DNA of 64,000 nucleotides from Falsiroseomonas ponticola. GTDB lineage: Bacteria > Pseudomonadota > Alphaproteobacteria > Acetobacterales > Acetobacteraceae. Positions within the stretch are counted from its first letter, which is position 1. Every line of letters begins with the position of its first letter. The stretch is from positions 1,510,522 through 1,574,521 of the forward strand of contig NZ_JAERQN010000001.1 of NCBI RefSeq assembly GCF_016805305.1, given 5' to 3'. A model generated the notes under the pieces. The model worked only from the letters and a program-made list of their open reading frames with translations, searched no databases and was not told the DNA's origin. A program made the position numbers and the translations under genes. Below, one piece after another: positions 17,333-25,517 of this stretch.

Positions 17333-19051
17333 ATGGAAGCCCGCAGCAAGACGATCGAGGCCTGGTTCTCCATGATCGAGCAAGCGCAGGTGAAACTACC
17401 GCGCTTCCAACGGCACGAGGCCTGGCGCCCGCGCCAGATCGCCGGCGTGTTCGAGAACATCCTGCGCGCCCCCTCACTGCCCATCGGCGTGCTGCTGGTG
17501 CTGGAGGTGGGAGATAGGGAGCTGTTCCACTCCCGACCCGTCGTCGGTGCGCCGGCGTCGTCGGTGAAGCCCAACATGCACGTCCTCGACGGGCAGCAGC
17601 GCATCACGGCCCTCTGGCGTTCGCTGACGGATGACTACCCGGACCTGCGCGTGTTCATCCGCCTGACCGGCGCCGAGCCGGCGGAGGATGTCGCGGCCAG
17701 CGACGATGATGACGAGGAGGACCAGGGACGCGTCGTGGTCGAGCGCCGATGGCTCAACAAGAAGGGCGAGCAGCAGCCCGCTTGGGCCTTCGATGATGCG
17801 CTATGCGCAGCACGCGGGCTGGCGCCCATCACTATCCTGCGCCCCGGCAGCGTGGGCGAAGCGCGGTTCAAAGCGTGGCGTAACGCACTGCGCGCGGCCA
17901 GCGCTTACACCGACGAGATGGGCGATGTGGCCAGTGACCTTCGCCAGCGCCTCGGTGGCTACGTGCTGCCCTTCCTCGAACTGCCGGCTAGCACGGCGCG
18001 CGAAACGGCACTCGAGGTCTTCAAGAAGATGAATACCTCAGCCTCGCCGCTCAAGGATTTCGACATCGTGGTGGCGCAGGTCGAGGAGGCAGTGGGCGAA
18101 TCCCTGCACGACAAGATGGCCGACCTGCTGGCCGCGGTGCCGGCCGCTAAGGCGTATGGCCGCATCGAGGATCTGATCCTCGCAGTAGGCGCTCTCTTGC
18201 AGGACAAGCCGCCGCTCAAGAAGACCTATCTGGACGACAGCTACGGAAAGGGCCTGGTTGGCGCATGGCCGCAGCTTGAACAAGGGGTCCGCCTCGGCAC
18301 GGAGTTTCTGGCGCAGGAGGGCCTGCTGAACGCCGATACTCTGCCGAGTGATGTTGCGGTCTATCTGACCTGCGCGATGTGGTCGGTGGCTGGTGGCTTG
18401 AAAATGGACCAGGCCGGCAACGCCCGGCAGATCATTCGCAAGGCCTTGTGGCGCGCCTGCTGCACGCATCGGTATGGCAAGACCTCCGCGACGCGTGCCT
18501 ATGCTGATTTTCGCGCGTTGCGCGTCATGATGACGGCCCCTGCGCCCGAACAAGGCTGTGAGCTGTTTGATACAGCCAACTTTCCACTGCCCGGCACAGA
18601 GGAGCTTCGCGCAGCCGGTTGGCCAGGCCGAAAAGACCGGCTGCCGCGCGCCATCCTGGCCGCTGCCCTGCGCCGGCGCGCGCTGGATTTTGCGGATGGC
18701 TCACCCATCAGCCGCAGTTCTATCGGCTCCCGCGAGATGGACCACCTCTATTCGGTCAAGTTCCTGGATCGGCCCCGGGCCGATACCCTGGTGAACCGCG
18801 CGCTGAATTGCGCCCTCATCACCGACCACACCAACCGCAACAAATCCGGCACGAGGCCCAGCGTGTTCATCGCCGAGCGTGCTGCCAAGGCGAACCTTGG
18901 CATCGACACGGTGCGCCACCGCCTGGCTTCGCACCTCATTCCCCATGATGCCCTCGTGGCCGATGACTACGAGGCGTTCCTGGAGGCGAGGGCGGCGTTG
19001 GTGATGCGCGATCTCCTCCACCTGTGCGACGGGCAGGAGCCCCAGGCATGA
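17333..19051 (+). CDS. GmrSD-like DUF262 + HNH (DUF1524-like) protein
   Basis: A 572-aa protein. Its N-terminus is DUF262: LPRFQRHEAW near residue 22 and the nucleotide-sensing VLDGQQR at 85-90. The C-terminus (about 469-515) carries an HNH-type pattern like DUF1524: MDHLYS, then NRALNCALI, then HTNRNKSGTRP. This two-domain order is that of GmrSD type IV restriction enzymes, which use nucleotide hydrolysis to cut modified DNA. It starts 27 bases after the methylase and overlaps the helicase start by 4 bases, so it belongs to the same unit. Target is unknown. Confidence 0.8.
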   Translation: MEARSKTIEAWFSMIEQAQVKLPRFQRHEAWRPRQIAGVFENILRAPSLPIGVLLVLEVGDRELFHSRPVVGAPASSVKPNMHVLDGQQRITALWRSLTDDYPDLRVFIRLTGAEPAEDVAASDDDDEEDQGRVVVERRWLNKKGEQQPAWAFDDALCAARGLAPITILRPGSVGEARFKAWRNALRAASAYTDEMGDVASDLRQRLGGYVLPFLELPASTARETALEVFKKMNTSASPLKDFDIVVAQVEEAVGESLHDKMADLLAAVPAAKAYGRIEDLILAVGALLQDKPPLKKTYLDDSYGKGLVGAWPQLEQGVRLGTEFLAQEGLLNADTLPSDVAVYLTCAMWSVAGGLKMDQAGNARQIIRKALWRACCTHRYGKTSATRAYADFRALRVMMTAPAPEQGCELFDTANFPLPGTEELRAAGWPGRKDRLPRAILAAALRRRALDFADGSPISRSSIGSREMDHLYSVKFLDRPRADTLVNRALNCALITDHTNRNKSGTRPSVFIAERAAKANLGIDTVRHRLASHLIPHDALVADDYEAFLEARAALVMRDLLHLCDGQEPQA

Positions 19052-21093
19052 GCCATTCCATCCCCGCCGTTTCGATCGCCTATGGCCGCCACGGTAGCTC
19101 CACACGCGCCAACGCGCTCGGCATGCGGCCGATGCAGGAACGCGCCTATGCGAAGCGAGGCGAGCAATACCTGCTGATCAAGTCCCCCCCTGCATCCGGC
19201 AAAAGCCGCGCGCTGATGTTCATCGCCCTCGACAAGTTGGCGAACCAGGGGCTGCGCCAGGCCCTCATCGTGGTGCCCGAACGCTCTATCGGCGCGAGCT
19301 TTGCCGATGAGGCACTGACCAGGCACGGCTTCTGGGCGGATTGGACAGTCGGGCCGCAATGGAATCTGTGCAACGCGCCGGGCACGGATGGCGGGAAGGT
19401 CAATGCGGTCGGCAACTTCCTGGCGGGGAACGACAAGGTGCTGGTCTGCACCCACGCCACCTTCCGCTTCGCGGTGGAAAAATTCGGTGTCGCAGCCTTC
19501 GACGACCGGCTGATCGCGGTGGACGAGTTCCATCATGCCTCTGCAAACCCGGAGAACCGCCTCGGGCTGCACCTAGCCGAGTTCTTCGCCCGCGACCGCG
19601 TGCATTTGGTTGCGATGACCGGCTCCTACTTCCGCGGCGATGCAGAGGCTGTGCTCAGCCCCGAGGATGAGGCCAAATTCGAAACCGTCACCTACACCTA
19701 CTACGAGCAGCTCAATGGCTATGAGCACCTGAAGCAGCTTGACATCGGCTACTTCTTCTACTCGGGCTCCTACAGCGACGACATCCTAAAGGTGCTCGAC
19801 CCTACCGAGAAGACCATCATCCATATCCCGAGCGTCAATTCGCGGGAGAGTACGAAGGACAAAATCCGCGAGGTTGAGCACATCATTGAGGAACTCGGGG
19901 ATTGGCAGGGCACCGACCCCGCCACCGGCTTCCAGTTGGTGAAAACCCCCGATGGCCATCTCCTGCGCATCGCTGACTTGGTTGATGATGACGCAAGCAA
20001 GCGGGACCGCGTCTCCGCCGCCCTGAAGGACCCAGCCCAAAAGCATAACCGCGACTTTGTGGACATCATCATCGCGCTAGGCATGGCGAAGGAGGGCTTC
20101 GACTGGATCTGGTGCGAACACGCCCTCACCGTCGGCTACCGATCAAGCCTGACCGAGATTGTCCAAATCATTGGCCGTGCCACCCGGGATGCGCCAGGAA
20201 AGACCCGCGCCCGCTTCACCAACCTGATCGCGGAGCCGGACGCCGCCGAGCAGGCCGTGGCCGAGGCCGTGAACGACACGCTGAAGGCTATCGCCGCCAG
20301 CTTGCTGATGGAACAAGTCCTCGCGCCCCGCTTCGAGTTCAAGCCGAAGAAGGCGGAAAGCGGCCCTACTCCAGGCTTCGACTATGGCGAAGGCGGCTAT
20401 GACCCCGCGCGATGCAATGTCGGCTTCAATGAGGAGCAGGGGAAATTCCAGATCGAAATCAAGGGCCTGTCGGAGCCAAAAAGCCCTGAGGCGACTCGCA
20501 TCTGCCACCAGGATCTGAATGAGGTCATCGCCGCCTTCGTCCAGGACAAGACCACGGTTGAGCGGGGCCTGTTCGATTCGGAACTGGTGCCGGAGGAGCT
20601 GACCCAGGTTCGGATGGGGAAGATCATCAAGGACCGCTACCCGGAGCTGGATGAAGGGGACCAGGAGGCCGTGCGCCAGCACGCCATCGCAGCCTTGGCC
20701 CTGACGCAGAAGGCCAAGGAGGTCGCGCTTGGCGCCGGCGATGACGAGAAGGGGCCGAACACCGCCTTTGTTGAGGGTGTCCGCAAATTCGCCATGGATG
20801 TGCGGGACCTCGACATCGATCTGATCGACAGTATCAATCCCTTCGGTGAGGCCTATTCGATCCTGGCCAAGACCATGAGCGAGGAGAGCTTGAGGCAGGT
20901 CCAGGCGATCATCACCGCCAGACGTGTGAACCTGACGATGGAGGAAGCGCGGGACCTGGCGAAGCGCGCCTTGAAGTTCAAGCAGGAACGTGGCCGGCTG
21001 CCCTCCATCACTTCGCCAGATGCCTGGGAAAAGCGAATGGCCGAGGGTGTGGCCTTCCTCGCCCGCATGAAGGCGGAGGCTGCGCGTGGCTAA
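19048..21093 (+). CDS. SF2 helicase of defence operon
   Basis: A 681-aa superfamily 2 helicase. Motif I is SPPASGKS (46-53), motif II VDEFHH (158-163), motif III AMTGSY (189-194) and motif VI QIIGRATR (373-380). About 290 residues of C-terminal sequence follow, without a recognised domain. DEFHH instead of DEAH and TGS instead of TAT/SAT resemble helicases of restriction and phage-defence systems. Start ATG overlaps the GmrSD-like stop (ATGA). It likely translocates on DNA to bring the nucleases into action. Confidence 0.85.
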   Translation: MSHSIPAVSIAYGRHGSSTRANALGMRPMQERAYAKRGEQYLLIKSPPASGKSRALMFIALDKLANQGLRQALIVVPERSIGASFADEALTRHGFWADWTVGPQWNLCNAPGTDGGKVNAVGNFLAGNDKVLVCTHATFRFAVEKFGVAAFDDRLIAVDEFHHASANPENRLGLHLAEFFARDRVHLVAMTGSYFRGDAEAVLSPEDEAKFETVTYTYYEQLNGYEHLKQLDIGYFFYSGSYSDDILKVLDPTEKTIIHIPSVNSRESTKDKIREVEHIIEELGDWQGTDPATGFQLVKTPDGHLLRIADLVDDDASKRDRVSAALKDPAQKHNRDFVDIIIALGMAKEGFDWIWCEHALTVGYRSSLTEIVQIIGRATRDAPGKTRARFTNLIAEPDAAEQAVAEAVNDTLKAIAASLLMEQVLAPRFEFKPKKAESGPTPGFDYGEGGYDPARCNVGFNEEQGKFQIEIKGLSEPKSPEATRICHQDLNEVIAAFVQDKTTVERGLFDSELVPEELTQVRMGKIIKDRYPELDEGDQEAVRQHAIAALALTQKAKEVALGAGDDEKGPNTAFVEGVRKFAMDVRDLDIDLIDSINPFGEAYSILAKTMSEESLRQVQAIITARRVNLTMEEARDLAKRALKFKQERGRLPSITSPDAWEKRMAEGVAFLARMKAEAARG

Positions 21094-22273
21094 GTTCACT
21101 GATGAGGATGATGCCCTTCTCGAAGAACTTGGCGTCGAGGTTGATTCCAAGCGCGAGGGTAGCCGCACGCCCCGCGAAGAGCGGGTCATCGCGGGATTCG
21201 AGGAAATCCAGCGCTTCGTCGCCGAGCATGGCCGCGGGCCCCAGCATGGGGAGGAGCGGGACATCTTTGAGCGGCTCTATGCCGTGCGGCTCGAGCGGCT
21301 GCGGGAGCTTGATGACGCCCGGATGCTACTCGCTCCCCTCGATGACCAAGGCCTGCTTTCCGCGGGGCCTCTGGCCGGCGAGACCATCCCCGACGACATT
21401 GACGATGACGAGCTGCTCAGCCAGCTCGGTGTCGACGTGGCAGCCGCCGCCGCCATCACGGATCTGCGCCACGTGCGGACGGCGGCGGAAAAGCGCGAGG
21501 CGGAGGAGATCGCCAGCCGCGACCGCTGCGAGGATTTCGACCGCTTCAAGCCGCTGTTCCAGCAGGTACAGAAGGAACTGGATAGCGGGATCCGGCAGAC
21601 ACGCCCATTCGAGTTAAAGGCGGAGATTAGGCCCGGGGCGTGGTTCATCGTGGGTGGCCAGAAGGCATATGTCGCCGAAGTCGACGAGCTATTCACAAAT
21701 GCGCAGGGCCGGACCGATGCCCGCCTTCGCGTGATCTTCGACAATGGCACCGAGAGCAACATGCTGATGCGCTCGCTTCAGAGGGCGCTGAACAAGGACG
21801 ATACGGGGCGCAGGATCACCGATCCGGCGGTAGGGCCTCTGTTCTCGGGAGAGCAGGAGAAGGACGACCAGGCGACCGGCACCATTTACGTGTTGCGGAG
21901 CAAGTCTGATCACCCAGTGGTATCCGCCAACCGCGAGCTGGTCCACAAAATCGGCGTCACCAATACGGCAGTGCAGAAGCGCCTAGCGGGCGCACGGCTT
22001 CAGCCGACTTTCTTGATGGCCGACGTCGAGGTCATCGCGACCTATGAGCTTTTCAACATCAATCGGACTCGGCTTGAAAACCTGATCCACCGGATTTTCG
22101 ACCCTGCGCGCCTCGAGATCGAAATTAAGGACCGTTTCGGAAATCCTGTTGTGCCGCGGGAATGGTTCCTGGTGCCCCTGTTCGCCATCGATGAGGCAGT
22201 GAAAAGGATCAAGGACGGCACAATCACCAGCTACGTCTACGATCCCGGTTCAGCACGGCTCCGGCGGCGGTAA
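21086..22273 (+). CDS. GIY-YIG (T5orf172-like) nuclease of defence operon
   Basis: A 395-aa protein starting at GTG 21086, 8 bases inside the helicase gene. Residues 1-260 are helical and acidic, with a repeated E-x-L-G-V phrase (EELGVEVD, SQLGVDVA). The C-terminal domain is GIY-YIG: GTIYVL (265-270), HKIG (287-290), Arg299, then the metal-binding Glu331 in LENLIHRIF and a PREWF end. All catalytic positions look intact. It is the best candidate for the cutting subunit of this operon. Confidence 0.8.
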   Translation: MAKFTDEDDALLEELGVEVDSKREGSRTPREERVIAGFEEIQRFVAEHGRGPQHGEERDIFERLYAVRLERLRELDDARMLLAPLDDQGLLSAGPLAGETIPDDIDDDELLSQLGVDVAAAAAITDLRHVRTAAEKREAEEIASRDRCEDFDRFKPLFQQVQKELDSGIRQTRPFELKAEIRPGAWFIVGGQKAYVAEVDELFTNAQGRTDARLRVIFDNGTESNMLMRSLQRALNKDDTGRRITDPAVGPLFSGEQEKDDQATGTIYVLRSKSDHPVVSANRELVHKIGVTNTAVQKRLAGARLQPTFLMADVEVIATYELFNINRTRLENLIHRIFDPARLEIEIKDRFGNPVVPREWFLVPLFAIDEAVKRIKDGTITSYVYDPGSARLRRR

Positions 22274-22328
22274 CACCTGTGCGAAGACGGGTAGCACGCA
22301 TAATCCACGCGGTAGGGGGATGGAGGAC

Positions 22329-22348
22329 ATTCCGCGAAATTGCGGAAT
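22329..22348 (+). terminator. Hairpin after defence operon
   Basis: ATTCCGC and GCGGAAT form a perfect 7-bp stem around a 6-base loop, 56 bases after the GIY-YIG stop. No T-run follows, so it could be a weak terminator or an operator for the next gene. Confidence 0.3.
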
Positions 22349-22403
22349 CTAGCCTGACTTTGGCTTTCGCCCCGGCCACCATGCAGGTGCTGGAAGCGGC
22401 ACA

Positions 22404-23240
22404 GTGATTTTCTCGCCACAATGGCATGCGCTTGGCCGAGAGGCTGAACTGGCGGCGGAGCAGCTGGCAACAGGCGTCACCCAACTCGGGCGAGCCAACC
22501 ACGCCCAAAAGGGTCTCTATTTGCAGGCATTCTTCGCCCTATCCATTGGCCTCGAGCGTTTAGCAAAGCTTGTTCTCGTCGCTGATCACGCGATCAACAA
22601 CGGCGGGGCATGGATGGACGACGCGACGCTGAAGAAGGTCGGCCACGACATCGACGCGCTGCTTCGGGCTTCCGAAGCAGTCGGGCTTTCCCTCGGGTTG
22701 CAGGAAGCCTGGGGAGCGCGACCGTCTTCGCCGATCCATGCTGCGATCATCGGCAACCTGACCGACTTCGCCAAACTGAGCCGCTACTACAACCTCGCGT
22801 CGCTGTCCGGCGGCAAGGCCTCTCAACTTCCCGAGCCGATCCAGCGGTGGTGGAACGAGGTTGCGACACCTATCCTTGCTCTGCACGGAGGTGGTCGCCG
22901 CGCGATGGCTCGTAGGGATCAGGTAGCCGCATTCGCAGTGCCCCTGGAAGGTGTATCCGTGGTGATACATCATGCGGAGGGAGGCCTGCCGATCCGGTCC
23001 GTGGAAGCCATGATGCAGCAAGCGCAGTCCGCTCCTGTGGTGCAGCGCTATGGTCGGCTGTATGTCATGCAGATTATCCGGTGGCTTTCGACCATCCTCG
23101 TCGAGTTAGCTTCGAAAGGTGCTTACCAGCATCGGCTCGAAGCTTTTTTGGCTCTACCGGAGCCATTCGCGTTGTTTCGAAATGACGATACCTATTTGCT
23201 CGGACGGAAGAGATGGTCCTGCTACCGACTGGGGCACTGA
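22404..23240 (+). CDS. Orphan island protein, unknown
   Basis: A 278-aa protein from GTG 22404. It is mostly helical. KGLYLQAFFALSIGLERLAK (about 36-55) looks like a HEPN-type or four-helix bundle segment, but no R-x4-6-H motif is evident at the expected place. A second helical block near the end contains MQIIRWLSTILVELA. It starts 130 bases after the four-gene operon on the same strand and has its own spacer, so it may be an independent cargo gene. No family recognised. Confidence 0.55.
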   Translation: MIFSPQWHALGREAELAAEQLATGVTQLGRANHAQKGLYLQAFFALSIGLERLAKLVLVADHAINNGGAWMDDATLKKVGHDIDALLRASEAVGLSLGLQEAWGARPSSPIHAAIIGNLTDFAKLSRYYNLASLSGGKASQLPEPIQRWWNEVATPILALHGGGRRAMARRDQVAAFAVPLEGVSVVIHHAEGGLPIRSVEAMMQQAQSAPVVQRYGRLYVMQIIRWLSTILVELASKGAYQHRLEAFLALPEPFALFRNDDTYLLGRKRWSCYRLGH

Positions 23241-23717
23241 CAGCCGCAGATTTTCGAGGTGCTCGGCTGGCTTTGGACAGTTGGAGCGGGATCGTCAGAC
23301 GCGGACTGGCTGATTGCGGCCAGGAATTCAGCGGCCAGGACCGATCGGCAGGGCAATGGTAAGCGCAACTTCTGACTGAGCCAAGTGCTACAATCTGGTG
23401 TTTTTTCAATGCCCTAAACCTTGTAGGGAAAATCACCCTACCCTCAAGGTCCGGAGAGAATTCCCTCTCTCTGCGCGGAAATCCGCGGTCATTCCCGCCG
23501 CGCACCATCTAGCCCGGCACGCAAACCGCAGCCAAACCTGCGCCTCAGCGCGGTGCCCCCGGAGGGGGAGACTATTTGTGGGAACCTCGACTGGAGCAGC
23601 GGTGGGAACCGGAATCCAACCTTCTCTGGTTGCCGTGAGACGCGTCTCGCCTGTTGAGGCGCCGATCACGTCCGTCAACGTGGTGTAAATTGCTGCGGGT
23701 TTTGATCTGGCCAAAGG
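23241..23717. other. Gap with no recognisable gene
   Basis: About 480 bases hold only short overlapping frames on both strands. A T-run (23400-23406) and an imperfect dyad (CCCTA near 23410, TAGGG near 23424) occur near 23.41 kb. They might end transcription of the preceding gene. The rest looks like decayed island DNA. Confidence 0.4.
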
Positions 23718-23892
23718 TCAGGCGGCCTTGGGTGGGATTAGGAGAGTTTCGTTGGTCTGGGACGGATTGAGCAGCTCAGCCATGGCCTCGACGCCCATGT
23801 AGCGGTGCTGCAACTGCCACTCATCATTGGCTTCCAGCAGCACGGCGCCGATGAGGCGAATGATCGATGCCTCATTGGGAAAGACCCCATTA
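23718..23892 (-). pseudogene. IS256-family transposase, C-terminal fragment
   Basis: A minus-strand frame encodes FPNEASIIRLIGAVLLEAND, then EWQLQHRYM and a stop. This is the characteristic C-terminus of IS256 (mutator) transposases. The frame does not continue upstream into the catalytic domain, so only the last ~57 codons survive. It marks past insertion at the edge of the island. Confidence 0.8.
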
Positions 23893-24237
23893 GCGGTCCC
23901 AGGGCAAGCACCGCTACATCGCCGTTACCCGCGCGTCGCCCGGCATCAGCCCTCCGCCGACCCCATAGGCAGACCAACGAGGGGTTTCTGGAGGGGGCCA
24001 CCTGATCGACGAGGATGGGCCGTGAGAGGAAGCCCCCAAGCCCGTAGGCAGGGGTGCCGCGAGGCTGGTCGGCCGGGGGCGGCGGTCGATCGATTACTTC
24101 GGCCGGCGTGGCGGTGAGAAGGACGGAGCCGCGCGGTAGCGCGTCGTCCGAAAGCAACGGAACAGGCTGACGGATCGACAACCGAACACTCAGCGCGACC
24201 ACCACACACAGCAATCCGCCATCATGCCCTGACGACG
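23893..24237. other. Gap of decayed mobile DNA
   Basis: No frame here has coherent codon bias or a recognisable family. It directly adjoins the transposase remnant and is probably insertion-element debris between the island and the lactate locus. Confidence 0.35.
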
Positions 24238-25089
24238 TCAGCCGGCACCACCCTTTGGCGGTTCCGCGGGAGGTGATTTGCGGCGATACTGCGCGGTGCC
24301 GCTGAGTGAATCCAGGTCCAGCAGGGCCAGGCGCTTGCGCGCCACCCAATCGCGCATCTGCTCGGTTTCGGCCAGCTTGAAGGCTTCGCGCACGAAATCG
24401 ATATGCGCCTCTGCCGCCGCCGCAGCCCGCTGCGGCTCACCGCACAGGACGGCTTCGGCGATGGCCGCGTGCTGCTCCAGAAGCCGATCACGCGCGTCGG
24501 CACGGCCGTAGAGGAAGTTGCGATTGTAGAACACGCCGCGCGCCATCAGCTCGTAGATCGAAGCCATCACCTGACTGAGCATTGCGTTGTGGGCAGCATC
24601 GACGATCGCCGCGTGGAACTTCACATCAAGATCGGCCTCGCGTGCCGTATCGAAATCGGTGTGTGCCTCACGCATCGCCTCGATGATGCGCCTGATGATG
24701 GTGCGGTCGGTTTCGGTGGCGCGCTGCGCCGCCAGGAAAGTTGCGAAGCCTTCGGTCTCCTGGCGGAATTCGAGATAGCCCAGGAAGGCCGCTGGATGCC
24801 GGGCGAAAAGCTCAAGCATCGCCGGCGATAGCGCCGTGCCGATCAAGGCCGCGACATAGGTCCCGTCGCCTTGTCGCGCCACGACAAGGCCGCGCGCCTC
24901 GAGGGCCGCGAGCGCATCGCGCAGCTTCAGGCGTGAAACGCCCAGCCGTTCGGCCAATTCGCGTTCCGGCGGCAGACGCTGGCCGGAGCGGAGCACGCCA
25001 TCGACCAGCAGGCGCTCGATCTGCTCGATCACCGCCTCGGCGACCGTGTCGACCTCAATCGGTTCGAAGGTTTCCCCGCTGACCTTCAT
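24238..25089 (-). CDS. GntR/FadR-type regulator (LldR/PdhR-like)
   Basis: A 283-aa regulator. The N-terminal winged helix carries SGQRLPPERELAERLGVSR and VARQGDGTYVA, the GntR signature. The C-terminal FCD domain has its ligand/metal positions in DLDVKFHAAIVDAAHN and EQHAAIAEAV. It is divergent from the lactate operon, so it most likely represses it until lactate or pyruvate binds, as LldR and PdhR do in other bacteria. Start 25089 has GGAG upstream; ATG 25107 is an alternative. Confidence 0.85.
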   Translation of the reverse strand: MKVSGETFEPIEVDTVAEAVIEQIERLLVDGVLRSGQRLPPERELAERLGVSRLKLRDALAALEARGLVVARQGDGTYVAALIGTALSPAMLELFARHPAAFLGYLEFRQETEGFATFLAAQRATETDRTIIRRIIEAMREAHTDFDTAREADLDVKFHAAIVDAAHNAMLSQVMASIYELMARGVFYNRNFLYGRADARDRLLEQHAAIAEAVLCGEPQRAAAAAEAHIDFVREAFKLAETEQMRDWVARKRLALLDLDSLSGTAQYRRKSPPAEPPKGGAG

Positions 25090-25254
25090 GCGCGCTCCAT
25101 CTGGCAAGCTCCGACGTGTTCGTGACAGCTACTTGGTCTGAAATCTGCACCATTCAACTCGGTATCGCCGATCCTCACCAGGATGAATTTGGCTCCGATT
25201 GGCAATCGCAGAAACGGAAAGGCGGCATATCGGGAGATGATGGCTGGCAGATGA

Positions 25255-25316
25255 AAACCAATCCACACGAATGATTCCTGATGACTCGCAAAGATTGGTT
25301 TATTAACTAACCCAAT
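25255..25316. promoter_or_regulatory. Likely operator/promoter of lactate operon
   Basis: AAACCAAT (25255-25262) and ATTGGTTT (25294-25301) form perfect 8-base inverted arms. The second also pairs imperfectly with AACCCAAT (25309-25316). ATTGGT/ACCAAT are the half-sites known for PdhR/LldR regulators, though the canonical 3-base spacing is not present. The AT-rich stretch between them can hold the promoter. Position between divergent regulator and permease supports the role. Confidence 0.5.
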
Positions 25317-25517
25317 ATGGCGCGTTCAAGGACGCCATGGGTCAACCTTCGGCTGCTCCGGGTCGTGCCTTCGCGGGCGCGGTGCCGATCGGTCGGCGGA
25401 TGACATGCAAGGAGGAGGAACCACGGAAAGTACCGGCAGCACCCGACAACCGCGCGACCCGCTCCTGCGGCGCTTCGGCGCCCAAGAAACCGCCAACCCA
25501 TCAAGGAACTCCATCCC

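Noticed and set aside
14504..22273. Assignment as DISARM, BREX or type I restriction
   Set aside because: No DrmA/DrmB, PglZ, BrxC/L or HsdS/HsdR-like proteins are visible; only methylase and helicase are shared features.
23398..23714. Short coding frames in the gap after the island
   Set aside because: No ribosome sites, inconsistent codon bias and no family match.
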